The notes below the pieces were generated by a model. That model was given only the letters and a program-made list of their open reading frames with translations. It had not been told where the DNA came from and did not search any database. A stretch of DNA of 64,000 nucleotides from Streptomyces sp. NBC_01231. GTDB lineage: Bacteria; Actinomycetota; Actinomycetes; Streptomycetales; Streptomycetaceae. Shown one piece after another: positions 9,784 through 17,294 of this stretch (positions within the stretch are counted from its first letter, which is position 1; each line of letters starts with the position of its first letter). The DNA is taken from contig CP108521.1 of NCBI GenBank assembly GCA_035999765.1, positions 3,100,001-3,164,000 on the forward strand. Direction: 5' to 3'. A program made the translations under genes and the position numbers.

Positions 9784-9804
9784 ACCGATCAGAACTTCGG
9801 ACGG

Positions 9805-9833
9805 ACCGTAGAATCGAACCCCTTGCGCGTCAA
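9805..9833 (-). promoter_or_regulatory. Promoter of the GH43 arabinanase gene
   Basis: Read on the minus strand: -35 TTGACG (9833-9828), 17-bp spacer, -10 TACGGT (9810-9805), a good fit to the housekeeping (HrdB-type) consensus. The block is nearly identical to that at 27644-27672 (3 mismatches in 33 bases), including the spacer, which implies a shared regulator contacting it. Confidence 0.75.
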
Positions 9834-9935
9834 TGGTCCGCGCAGCCCCAACCGCCCGCATCCGCACCCGTCTTCGCACCCGCACACCGGAGTCCGCGGC
9901 CCGGCGCGACTGCGCGCCGGGCCGCGGACGGGGCG

Positions 9936-10235
9936 TCACCCGGGGCCGAAGTCCACTTCCAGTTGCTCGCGCCAGCCCGCGTCCGCCAGGCCCGCCCCGA
10001 CCAGGACGTCCCGCCAGTCCTCCTTGGCCAGCTGGACGGCGTCGAGGAGACGGTCCACCCGGCCCCGGCCGCACAGCAGAGTGGCGGCGGCGATGCGCTC
10101 CTTGTCCTCCCGGTCGCCCCGCTCGGTCAGGTGGTGCACGAGCTCGGCGAGGAGCTCCCCCACCACCCGGCCGTCCCGCCCCGGAAAGTCCTTGGCGATG
10201 CGCTTCTCGACCCGCACGGTCAGCCCCATCGGCAC
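9936..10235 (-). CDS. Small conserved hypothetical protein
   Basis: A 99-residue soluble, mostly helical protein with charged and leucine-rich stretches (VEKRIAKDFPGRDGRVVGELLAELVHHL; LDAVQLAKEDWRDVLVGAGLAD). No signal peptide, membrane segment or metal motif. The GTG at 10235 is supported by GGGAG about seven bases upstream; an ATG six bases later (10229) is less well placed. It stands alone, read away from the dioxygenase gene at 10377. The look is of a small adaptor or regulatory protein, but no family is recognised. Confidence 0.7.
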   Translation of the reverse strand: MPMGLTVRVEKRIAKDFPGRDGRVVGELLAELVHHLTERGDREDKERIAAATLLCGRGRVDRLLDAVQLAKEDWRDVLVGAGLADAGWREQLEVDFGPG

Positions 10236-10376
10236 TCTCTTTCTCCCTTTTTATCCCTTTTGTCACATCACGTTACCCCGACCGGGCGGCGCGGCGTCTC
10301 ACAAGCGACTTGACGGCCCGTCATTTTGCCCAACTGACAGCCCATCGACAGCCTCCCCTTCTAGGGTGCCGTGTTC

Positions 10377-11171
10377 ATGACAGACACCTCCACGAACGAC
10401 ACGACGGAACCACAGGCATCCCACCCGATCGCTCGCCGCACCGTCCTGATCGCCACGGGCGCCACCGCGGCCACCCTCGCCGTGGCCGCAGTCCCCGAAG
10501 CCCCCGCGACCCCCACGCCCCCCGCCGGGGATGCCGCACCCGCGGCCGCCGCGGCCGTCTGCACCCTCACCAAGGAGATGACCGAAGGCCCCTACTACCT
10601 CGACGGACAGCTCGTCCGCTCCGACATCAGCGAAGGCAAGGCGGGCTTCCCGCTCAAACTGACCCTCACCGTCGTCGACGACGACACCTGCGTGCCGCTG
10701 AACAAGGCACTCGTGGAGATCTGGCACTGCGACGCGCTCGGCGAGTACTCCGGCTTCGTCGGCGACAACGGCCACAACGAGCCCGACAACGGCACGTTCC
10801 TGCGCGGCGGCGTGCTCACGAACTCCAGCGGCGTCGCGAGCATCACCAGTGTCTACCCGGGCTGGTACCAGGGCCGCTGCGTGCACATCCACGTCAAGGT
10901 GCACACGAACGTCACGCTCACCTCGGACGGCTCGTTCACCGGCGGCCAGGAACTGCACACCGGGCAGCTCTTCTTCAACGAGACGATCACGGCCAGAGTC
11001 GGCGCGCTGTCGCCGTACTCGACCAACACGGTCCGCCGCACCACCCTCGCCCAGGACTCCATCTACGACGAGGGAGGCGCCGCGTCCGGCCTCCTCACCC
11101 TGACCGCCCTGGGCAGCTCACCGTCCGCCGGCTACGCCGGCACGCTCACGCTGGGCGTCGAACAGAGCTGA
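10377..11171 (+). CDS. Secreted intradiol ring-cleavage dioxygenase
   Basis: An extracellular member of the catechol/protocatechuate intradiol dioxygenase superfamily. The N-terminus has a Tat-type signal (ARRTVLIATGATAA), then an alanine/proline linker. The Fe(III) ligands can be placed: Tyr in TEGPYYLDG, Tyr in SVYPGWYQG, and two His in RCVHIHVKV. Other family marks are VEIWHCDALGEYSGF and TGQLFFNE. Exported forms are known in Streptomyces and attack catechols from lignin or plant phenolics, which fits a plant-polymer-degrading neighbourhood. The start is uncertain: ATG 10377 has AGGGT nine bases upstream, while GTG 10371 is too close to it. Confidence 0.88.
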   Translation: MTDTSTNDTTEPQASHPIARRTVLIATGATAATLAVAAVPEAPATPTPPAGDAAPAAAAAVCTLTKEMTEGPYYLDGQLVRSDISEGKAGFPLKLTLTVVDDDTCVPLNKALVEIWHCDALGEYSGFVGDNGHNEPDNGTFLRGGVLTNSSGVASITSVYPGWYQGRCVHIHVKVHTNVTLTSDGSFTGGQELHTGQLFFNETITARVGALSPYSTNTVRRTTLAQDSIYDEGGAASGLLTLTALGSSPSAGYAGTLTLGVEQS

Positions 11172-11188
11172 CGCGATTCCCGTCCCGT

Positions 11189-11233
11189 AGCACCCGAAGC
11201 ACCCGAAGCACCCGAAGCACCCGAAGCACCCGA
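11189..11233. repeat. Tandem 9-bp repeat, five perfect copies
   Basis: AGCACCCGA is repeated five times without mismatch, followed by two degenerate units (CGCGCCCGA type) to about 11249. It lies between the dioxygenase stop codon and the hairpin at 11251 and is outside any credible gene. Confidence 0.95.
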
Positions 11234-11250
11234 CGCGCCCGACGCGCCCT

Positions 11251-11282
11251 GGGTGACCGTACGTCCGGACGTACGGTCACCC
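11251..11282. terminator. Perfect 32-nt palindrome between convergent genes
   Basis: GGGTGACCGTACGTCC and its exact complement abut with no loop. It lies between the dioxygenase (plus) and the ATP-binding protein (minus), whose TGA stop (11279-11277) is inside it. Probably a bidirectional terminator. Confidence 0.8.
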
Positions 11283-11771
11283 GGGGCGGTTCCCCGTGCT
11301 CTTCACCAGGGACAGCCACCCCGGCAGGTCGACCTCGGCCCGTACCGTCTTGCCCGGCGGCGGCTCCCGGTCGACCACCTCCCAGCGGTCGGCGAGCGCG
11401 TCCACGAGAAGCAGGCCGCGCCCCGCTCCGGCGAGCGGACAGGGCGGTCGCCGTCGTACGTCCGCCGGGGCCGGGGGACGCGGCTGCGGGCGGGTGTCGG
11501 TCACCTCGATGCGCACACTCCCGGCGACCAGCGCCAGCCGCAACTCGAAGTCCCGGCCGGGTACACGCCCGTGCGTCACCGCGTTCGCGGCCAGCTCGGC
11601 GACGATTACCGCGACGGCGTCGGAGGAGTCACTGCCGTGCGGGATGCCCCAGGCGTGCAGTTGGTTCAGGGCGAGGTACCGGGCGAGGCGGGCGCCGCGC
11701 GGGGTGGGACTGAGGCGCTGGGCGAACGTACGTACGGTGACCGGACCTTGGGAGGTGGGAAGTGCTGCCAT
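11277..11771 (-). CDS. HATPase_c anti-sigma-type ATP-binding regulatory protein
   Basis: A 164-residue single-domain GHKL ATPase of the RsbW/SpoIIAB type. The N box is VIVAELAANAVTHG (about residues 56-69) and the G box is AGAGRGLLLVDALADRW (about 115-131). There is no histidine-kinase dimerisation domain or sensor, so it probably acts as a serine kinase or anti-sigma factor that binds a partner. Streptomyces carry dozens of such proteins, often beside XRE/DUF397 pairs as here (11899-12977, divergent). Partner sigma or anti-anti-sigma factors are not in the window. The ATG at 11771 begins MAALPTSQG; its stop codon is inside the terminator palindrome. Confidence 0.86.
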   Translation of the reverse strand: MAALPTSQGPVTVRTFAQRLSPTPRGARLARYLALNQLHAWGIPHGSDSSDAVAVIVAELAANAVTHGRVPGRDFELRLALVAGSVRIEVTDTRPQPRPPAPADVRRRPPCPLAGAGRGLLLVDALADRWEVVDREPPPGKTVRAEVDLPGWLSLVKSTGNRPG

Positions 11772-11898
11772 GCGCCCAATCTGGCGGGTCCGAGGCCCAC
11801 TTCACCAGGTCGGAGCCGCGTACGCAGCGGCAGCGTACGCGGTCACGGACTGGACAGTACTGATGACGTTCCGTGACCCTGTATGCGGGAGGTGACCG

Positions 11899-12741
11899 GT
11901 GGTGGTCGATGGAGCGGTGGGTGCGGTCGGGAGCGAGCCGGAGTCGTCCGACAGTCTGCGGACGTTCGGGGCGGTCGTCCAGGCGTTGCGCGAGCATGCG
12001 GGACTGAACCGGGGGGAGTTCGCGGATCTGGTCCGTTTCTCCAAACACACGGTGGCGTCGGTGGAGTTGGGGCGCCGCATGCCTGACCCGGCGTTCGTGG
12101 ACCGGGCGGAGGAGGCTCTGGGGAACACGGGGGCGTTACGGAAGGCGGCGGGGCATCTGGCTCGGCAGCCGGGGTTGGCGGCTTGGTTTCGGCAGTGGGC
12201 AAGGTTGGAGGCGGCAGCGATCGCGCTGTGCACGTACGAGTGCCGGATGATTCCGGGGTTGCTTCAGACGGAGGCGTACGCGCGGCAGTTGTTCGACGAC
12301 GAGTTGCCGCCGCTGAAGGACGACCAGATCGAGGCGCAGTGGGTTGCGCGGGCCGATCGTCAGCAGCTACTGCCGGACCGCCCGAACACCGCCTTCAGCT
12401 TCATCATCGAGGAGCACCTGTTCCTCCGTCGGACGGGCGGAACGGCTGTGACGCAGGAGCTCATCGATCACGTACTGGAGATCTCCGAGCTGCGGAACAT
12501 CGAGATCCAGATCATGCCGCTGGTGCGGAAGTCACATGCCGGGCTGCACGGCCCCATGCAGTTGCTGGAAACCCCGGACGCCAAGTGGTTCGCCTATACC
12601 GAAGCCCCGGAGAGCGGCCAGCTCCTTTCCGACCCAAAGATCGTCAGCGTGCTCCAGAAGCGGTATGCCAGGATGCGTTCGCAGGCTCTTACCTTCGAAG
12701 ACTCCGTGAGCCTGTTACAGCGGATTCGAGGAGCACTATGA
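11899..12741 (+). CDS. XRE-family helix-turn-helix regulator with DUF5753 domain
   Basis: A 280-residue cytoplasmic DNA-binding protein. Residues about 20-80 form an XRE helix-turn-helix (LREHAGLNRGEFADLV, FSKHTVASVELGRRMPD). The rest is the DUF5753 ligand-type domain, with its usual marks YECRMIPGLLQTEAYAR, RQQLLPDR, FSFIIEEHLFLR and IQIMPL. Such proteins are paired with DUF397 partners in Streptomyces and affect development and antibiotic production in characterised cases. The GTG at 11899 has GGGAGG six bases upstream. The last base pairs overlap the DUF397 start as ATGA, so the two are coupled. Confidence 0.93.
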   Translation: MVVDGAVGAVGSEPESSDSLRTFGAVVQALREHAGLNRGEFADLVRFSKHTVASVELGRRMPDPAFVDRAEEALGNTGALRKAAGHLARQPGLAAWFRQWARLEAAAIALCTYECRMIPGLLQTEAYARQLFDDELPPLKDDQIEAQWVARADRQQLLPDRPNTAFSFIIEEHLFLRRTGGTAVTQELIDHVLEISELRNIEIQIMPLVRKSHAGLHGPMQLLETPDAKWFAYTEAPESGQLLSDPKIVSVLQKRYARMRSQALTFEDSVSLLQRIRGAL

Positions 12742-12977
12742 GCACCAGCGAACTGGCCTGGTTCAAGTCGAGCTACAGCAGCAGCGGTTCGGGCGACTGC
12801 ATCGAGGTAGCCGTCGCCTGGCAGAAATCGAGCTACAGCAGCGGCGGCGACGGCGACTGCGTCGAGGTCGCCCGAACCCCCGCCACCATCCACGTCCGCG
12901 ACTCCAAGGACACCCAGGGCCCGCGACTCGCCCTCTCCCCCGCGGCCTGGACGGAGTTCGTGTCGCTGGTGCGGTGA
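12738..12977 (+). CDS. DUF397 protein with a duplicated core motif
   Basis: A 79-residue acidic partner protein of the preceding XRE regulator. DUF397 normally contains one block W-x-KSSYSSxxGGxCVEVA followed by a VRDSK...P.L..S..AW..F end. Here the block occurs twice in tandem: AWFKSSYSSSGSGDCIEVA (about residues 7-25) and AWQKSSYSSGGDGDCVEVA (about 27-45), then HVRDSKDTQGPRL and AAWTEFVSLVR. DUF397 partners are thought to act as antitoxin- or antirepressor-like modulators of the XRE protein. The start overlaps the XRE stop codon as ATGA. Confidence 0.93.
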   Translation: MSTSELAWFKSSYSSSGSGDCIEVAVAWQKSSYSSGGDGDCVEVARTPATIHVRDSKDTQGPRLALSPAAWTEFVSLVR

Positions 12978-13146
12978 ATGTTGGCTGAAACATCAACTCA
13001 CCACACCTGAAACACAGTTGTCGCACATCCTTCTGGTTGGCATACTCGCCTCGCCGACGGAAACACGCGAACAAGCGTGCGAACGCGCACGCCGAAGCAT
13101 CACGTCGGCGGACGGGGCTTACGTCATCTCACCAGGGGGACCATTC

Positions 13147-14058
13147 ATGAACCTCAGCCTGCCCAGACGCGTCCTGGCCCGTGCCACCGCCACCCTCGCG
13201 CTGGCGCTGGCCATGGCCACCGGCACCACCGGCCTGCTCTCCGGCACCGAAGCGCACGCGCTGCCCGTCAGCGATGGCTCCTTCAGCTTCAGCGGCGACG
13301 AGGGCGACTACATCAGCGGCGGCCAGTCCTACGCCTACGCGACGGCGTCCCAGGACCGCATGAACGTCTCCGGCAACACCGACAACAGGGTGGTCACCCT
13401 CTCCGTCGACGGAGCGAACGGCGACTGGTGGACCCTCAACCTCGGTGCGCCGTCCGGCAAGACCCTGACGCCCGGGACCTACACGGGAGCCACCCGCTAC
13501 CCGTTCAACGAGGGCACCGAACCGGGCCTGTCGCTCAGCGGCAACGGCCGCGGCTGCAACCAGCTCACCGGCACCTTCACCGTCTCCGCGGTGGAGTTCG
13601 GTCCCCAGGGCTACGTGAAGAAGCTCGACGCCAGCTTCGTGCAGCACTGCGAGGGAGGCACCCCGGCCGCGCGCGGCGAGGTCCACATCGAGAACCCGGC
13701 CCCGCCGGCCGAGCTCGGCCTGGGCCTCGACATCGCCCTGGACGGCACCGCGTCCTCCCTCAACGGCAAGGCCACCTTCCACGGCACGGTGAGCTGCAAC
13801 AAGCCGGTGCGGGTGACCGTGGCGGGTGACGTCACCCAGGTGAAGAAGCGGGACCTCATCCGCGGTTCCTTCTCCACGTCGGTGTCCTGCACCCCGGGCG
13901 CCCCGGTCGCCTGGACCGGTACGGCCGTACCCACCGGCTCGGTCCCCTTCCAGAAGGGGGACGTCGAGGTCGAAGGCCGCGCGACGGCGACGGACCCGGA
14001 CTACGACCGGCCGGTAACGGTCAACGAGACGGTGGCGGTCCGGCTCACCCGGGTCTGA
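13147..14058 (+). CDS. Secreted protein of unknown function
   Basis: A 303-residue exported protein with a Sec signal: MNLSLPRRVLARA, an alanine-rich core, cleavage near EAHA-LPVS. The mature part is beta-rich (alternating Thr/Val/Ser/Gly), with one region about residues 45-190 including SFSFSGDEGDYISGG and NGRGCNQLTGTFTV, and a second about 195-303. Cysteines appear as possible pairs (GRGCNQ/QHCEGG; SCNKPV/SCTPGA). No catalytic motif is visible. The ATG at 13147 follows AGGGGGA at good spacing; upstream in-frame starts lack support. It ends before a strong hairpin and stands alone. Confidence 0.85.
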   Translation: MNLSLPRRVLARATATLALALAMATGTTGLLSGTEAHALPVSDGSFSFSGDEGDYISGGQSYAYATASQDRMNVSGNTDNRVVTLSVDGANGDWWTLNLGAPSGKTLTPGTYTGATRYPFNEGTEPGLSLSGNGRGCNQLTGTFTVSAVEFGPQGYVKKLDASFVQHCEGGTPAARGEVHIENPAPPAELGLGLDIALDGTASSLNGKATFHGTVSCNKPVRVTVAGDVTQVKKRDLIRGSFSTSVSCTPGAPVAWTGTAVPTGSVPFQKGDVEVEGRATATDPDYDRPVTVNETVAVRLTRV

Positions 14059-14097
14059 CCCACGTCCTGACGCACAGCCACAGCCACAGCCGCACCG

Positions 14098-14143
14098 CCC
14101 GGCCCGGGCCCCGGTCCTCTCGAGGAGCGAGGCCCGGGCCGGG
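14098..14143 (+). terminator. Hairpin after the secreted protein gene
   Basis: Arms of 13 bp (CCCGGCCCGGGCC at 14098-14110, complement at 14131-14143) around a 20-nt loop, 40 bases past the stop. Confidence 0.75.
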
Positions 14144-14315
14144 TCGCGTTGTGCGGCATGTGCGACGCCAGAGTCGGGGCGAGGCAACGCCGACTGTGCC
14201 GTGGAGGACGTAGGCGCGCTTGTCCATCCTCGCGGCGACCGCCATCCGGCGTCGGCGCAGATACCCCGCCGGCCGAGTCCAACAGCATCATGGCGCCGAG
14301 GTGCGTTGGCGTGGG

Positions 14316-15821
14316 TCATCGGGTCTCGGCCGTCTCATTCTCAGCCGCGGTGACTTTGGCCTTTCGGGGCAGCCAGCGGAGCGCGACGAGGCCGAGGATG
14401 AGATGCAGGACGCTGGCTGCCGCCGCGGCGACGTGCAGTCCGGTGAGGAAGGCCGATGTCGCGTCGGTCACGATCGCCGCTGTCAGTTCGGGCAGCTGGA
14501 GTGTCTCGTCGAGGGTTGGGGCGAGGTCGGGGCCTTGGAGGCGGAACAGCAGAGCCGCCAGCGAACCGAGCAACGCGATGCCGAGAGCATTGCCGATCTC
14601 GTTGCTGGTCTCCGCGATCGCGCCTGCGGATCCGGCGCGCTCGGGAGGGACTGCGGCAACGGCGGTGTCGGCGACGACAGCGAAGGAAATGCCATAGCCA
14701 AGGCCCGCGACCGCGGTGGATGCGGCGTACCAGCCGATTCCGCCTGTGATGGTGGTGGGCAGCAGCAGGAGCAAACCGGCGGCGATGGAGAAGTGGCACA
14801 CGAGCAGCGCGGCGCGCTTGCCGACGCGGTCGACGACCAGCGGGGTCACGATGCAGGTGGTGGTGAGTACGACGGCTCCAGGCAGCGCCCAGAGCGCGGC
14901 CTGCAAGACGGGGACGTCGAGGACGGACTGCAGGTAGATCCCGGCCAGGTACGCGGCAGCTGACCATGCTGCGAGCGGCAGCAGACCGGTGATGACGGCG
15001 ACGGTGAAGATCCGGTCGCGGAAGAGTGAGAAGTCGATGAGCGGGTGCTCCAGTCGCCGTTGCCGTAGACCGAACCACGCCAGCACGGCAATGCCCGCGA
15101 GCACGGTGGCCACGGCGGTAACTGTCAGGCCTTGGGCGGCCGTGTGCTTGATGCCGTAGATCGCCAGCAGGAGCCCGACGGCGGAGGTCACGACGCTGGC
15201 GGTGTCGATCCGCCCAGGCCGGGTCGCCCGGACCTCGCCGAGCAGCACCGGTGCGAAGCAGAGGAAGCCGACGATGACGGGGAGGTTGATCAAGAACACC
15301 GATCCCCACCAGAAGCGTTCCAGCAGCACGCCGCCGATGACCGGTCCGATCGCGAAGCCGGCAGCGAATGCTGCGGCGAAGATGCCGATGGCCTGTGCGC
15401 GTCGCTTGGGGTCGGTGAACAGTTCGCTCAGAACCGCCAGCGCGGAGGGAAGCAGGGTCGCGCCGGCGATGCCCATGACCGCGCGGGCGGCGATGAGCAG
15501 TTCCGGTGTGGGGGCGAAGGCAGCGGCAGCGGAGCCGAGGCCGAAGAATATCGCGCCGATCATGAGGAGCCTGAGGCGTCCGTAGCGGTCGCCGAAGTTC
15601 CCGAACGCGATGAGCAGTGACCCTACGGCGAAGCCGTAGATGTCCAGGGTCCACAGTGCTTGGTCGGCACTGGGGCTCAGCGCCTGACTGACCCGGGGCA
15701 TCGCGAGGAACAGGATGGATCCGTCCATCGAGACCAGCAGCACGGGGCCGAGGACGACGAGCAGACCGAGCCAGGCCCGGAGGTTACCGGCGTTGGTCGT
15801 GGGTGAGGCGTGGTGAGTCAT
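14316..15821 (-). CDS. MFS drug-efflux transporter, DHA2 (14-TM) type
   Basis: A 501-residue membrane exporter of the EmrB/QacA group. About 14 hydrophobic segments are visible, with the family motif A form GNFGDRYGRLRLLMIGA after TM2, an early Asp in SMDGSILFLAMPRV (TM1), and motif C-like IFAAAFAAGFAIGPVIGG in TM5. It probably extrudes a small toxic or antibiotic molecule with proton antiport. The ATG at 15821 (MTHHASP) is chosen because the upstream extension of the frame runs through the divergent promoter region. The divergent MmyB-type regulator at 15908 is the likely controller. Confidence 0.92.
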   Translation of the reverse strand: MTHHASPTTNAGNLRAWLGLLVVLGPVLLVSMDGSILFLAMPRVSQALSPSADQALWTLDIYGFAVGSLLIAFGNFGDRYGRLRLLMIGAIFFGLGSAAAAFAPTPELLIAARAVMGIAGATLLPSALAVLSELFTDPKRRAQAIGIFAAAFAAGFAIGPVIGGVLLERFWWGSVFLINLPVIVGFLCFAPVLLGEVRATRPGRIDTASVVTSAVGLLLAIYGIKHTAAQGLTVTAVATVLAGIAVLAWFGLRQRRLEHPLIDFSLFRDRIFTVAVITGLLPLAAWSAAAYLAGIYLQSVLDVPVLQAALWALPGAVVLTTTCIVTPLVVDRVGKRAALLVCHFSIAAGLLLLLPTTITGGIGWYAASTAVAGLGYGISFAVVADTAVAAVPPERAGSAGAIAETSNEIGNALGIALLGSLAALLFRLQGPDLAPTLDETLQLPELTAAIVTDATSAFLTGLHVAAAAASVLHLILGLVALRWLPRKAKVTAAENETAETR

Positions 15822-15833
15822 GTCGTCAACGCT

Positions 15834-15869
15834 CCAGGCGCCTGGCCGTTGCATCCAGACACCTGGTGT
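15834..15869. promoter_or_regulatory. Two palindromes in the MFS/regulator divergent region
   Basis: CCAGGCGCCTGG (15834-15845, perfect) and ACACCTGGTGT (15859-15869, perfect) lie between the two divergent start codons. Both contain the CCTGG element. They are candidate binding sites for the adjacent regulator. Confidence 0.45.
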
Positions 15870-15907
15870 GGCTACACCCAGCAGGTGCACCCACACCACC
15901 GCGGACC

Positions 15908-17074
15908 ATGTCTAGGCTCGATGGTGTGGAGAGCTTCGGAGCATTCTTGAAGAGCCGCCGCGACCAGGTCACACCGGACGCGATCGGGCTACGCACCTAC
16001 GGCAGTAGTCGGCGCGTTCCAGGGCTGCGCCGAGAAGAACTGGCTCACCTCGCAGGCGTCAGCGCCGGCTATTACACGCGGTTGGAGCAGGGACAAGCGG
16101 GCACAGCCTCGGCGCAGGTTCTCGACGCACTGGCACGGGTGCTGGAACTCGACGAGGTCGAGACAGTCCACCTGCACAACCTCGCCCGCCAGACCGACCG
16201 GCCCGGCCTCACCGAACCGCCCGCCGAACATCCCCATCCTCGTGTGCTCGCGCTGCTCGACTCGCTGGGCGAGGCTACTCCCGCGATCGTGCTCGGCAGG
16301 CGCGGGGACGTGCTCGCATGGAACCGCACGGGTCACGCGCTACTCGCCGAACACAGGGAATTCGACGCCCCGGCAGACCCAGCTCGTCGTCCCTCCATCC
16401 CGCGGATGTTCTTCCTCGACCCCCTCACCCGGGACCTGCACCGCAACTGGGACGAGCTCGCGCGCGTCCACGTCGCGTATCTGAGGCTCACCGCCGGCCG
16501 GTTCCCGACCGACGCGCGACTGGCGAACCTCATCGGCGAGCTCACCATGCGCAGCGACCAGTTCGCCCAGATGTGGGCAACCGGAGAGGTCGCCGACTGC
16601 ACCACCGGCGACATGCACCTGCAACACCCCACGGTCGGTACCGCGAGCATCGCCTACCAAGTGTGGCTCCAGCCCGACAGCCCGGACCACCGCCTCGAGA
16701 TCTACACCCCCAACGACGCATCCTCAGCCGACGCACTCCACCTCCTCACCCGTCACATCGCGGGCGAGGACGACTTCAACATCAAAGGGACCGAACACCT
16801 AGCCCTGCAAGTCAGGCAGACCGGCCGGCTCCACCTCCACGAGGGACAACAGGCCACCGATCCCCGCGAACAGGGCGAGGCACAGGACCGTGACCGCGTC
16901 ACTGACCCCGCCTTGCTCGACGAGGTAGCCACCGATGAGCCAGGCCTCCGCATGGCCGGCCGCGATGAGCAGGTGGTTGCCGCGCTCCCTCAGCAACCGC
17001 ATGCCCGCCCACAGCAGGACCGGCAACGACAGCAGACCGATGAGGCGTGCCAGCAGGGCTTCCAGAAACCCTGA
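15908..17074 (+). CDS. MmyB-type helix-turn-helix regulator with anomalous C-terminal extension
   Basis: Residues about 7-90 carry an XRE helix-turn-helix (FLKSRRDQVTPDAIGL, RVPGLRREELAHLAGVSAGYYTRLEQG); residues about 110-290 are the MmyB ligand-binding domain (NRTGHALLAEHREF, PRMFFLDPLTRDLHRNWDELA, FAQMWATGEV). Such proteins usually control a divergent transporter or reductase; here the MFS exporter. Typical members end near residue 290, but this frame continues about 90 residues (Gln/Asp-rich) opposite the membrane-protein gene at 16799-17212, suggesting a lost stop or frameshift. The start is ATG 15908 or GTG 15926; a TAGGCT box at 15913-15918 would make the GTG leaderless. Confidence 0.85.
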   Translation: MSRLDGVESFGAFLKSRRDQVTPDAIGLRTYGSSRRVPGLRREELAHLAGVSAGYYTRLEQGQAGTASAQVLDALARVLELDEVETVHLHNLARQTDRPGLTEPPAEHPHPRVLALLDSLGEATPAIVLGRRGDVLAWNRTGHALLAEHREFDAPADPARRPSIPRMFFLDPLTRDLHRNWDELARVHVAYLRLTAGRFPTDARLANLIGELTMRSDQFAQMWATGEVADCTTGDMHLQHPTVGTASIAYQVWLQPDSPDHRLEIYTPNDASSADALHLLTRHIAGEDDFNIKGTEHLALQVRQTGRLHLHEGQQATDPREQGEAQDRDRVTDPALLDEVATDEPGLRMAGRDEQVVAALPQQPHARPQQDRQRQQTDEACQQGFQKP

Positions 17075-17212
17075 GCCCAGGGTGTCCCCGCCGGACTGAG
17101 CCACGTCGTGGGACCACTCCAGCAGGGAGGTCCACATCCAGTAGCAGACGACGGCCGCCAGTGCCGCCACGATCGTGCCCTTCACCCCACGAAACGTCCT
17201 GCTCTTCGCCAT
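16799..17212 (-). CDS. Small integral membrane protein
   Basis: A 137-residue protein with a basic N-terminus (MAKSRTFRGVKG) and about three to four hydrophobic segments: IVAALAAVVCYWMW, LLSLPVLLWAGMRLL, a probable weaker one in NHLLIAAGHAEAWLIGGYLV, and DAVTVLCLALFAGIGGLLSLV. The ATG at 17212 is preceded by GGTGAG. Base composition and hydrophobic periodicity favour this frame over the plus-strand frame that overlaps it for 276 bases. No family or function is recognised. It is convergent with the MmyB-type regulator and downstream of the 17238-17271 terminator, so it needs its own promoter. Confidence 0.7.
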   Translation of the reverse strand: MAKSRTFRGVKGTIVAALAAVVCYWMWTSLLEWSHDVAQSGGDTLGSGFLEALLARLIGLLSLPVLLWAGMRLLRERGNHLLIAAGHAEAWLIGGYLVEQGGVSDAVTVLCLALFAGIGGLLSLVEVEPAGLPDLQG

Positions 17213-17237
17213 GCGCTCACCGTCGCACAGGGCGGGA

Positions 17238-17271
17238 GCGGGGTCCTGAGTACGAGTACTCAGGACCCCGC
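17238..17271 (-). terminator. Strong terminator downstream of the DUF4360 gene
   Basis: Perfect 16-bp arms (GCGGGGTCCTGAGTAC at 17238-17253, complement at 17256-17271) with a GA loop, 23 bases beyond the stop codon of the minus-strand DUF4360 gene. Confidence 0.85.
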
Positions 17272-17294
17272 CGAAGCGGGCCCGGGAAGGTGCC

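Noticed and set aside
9732..9785. Upstream GTG (9785) or ATG (9776) as the arabinanase start
   Set aside because: No SD, and they fall within about 25 bases of the inferred transcription start, overlapping the operator; GTG 9731 has AGGAGG.
8820..10313. 497-residue plus-strand frame
   Set aside because: Antisense of the GH43 gene and spans its promoter.
11189..11249. 9-bp repeats as a CRISPR-like array or origin iterons
   Set aside because: No spacers, units directly adjacent, no replication gene nearby.
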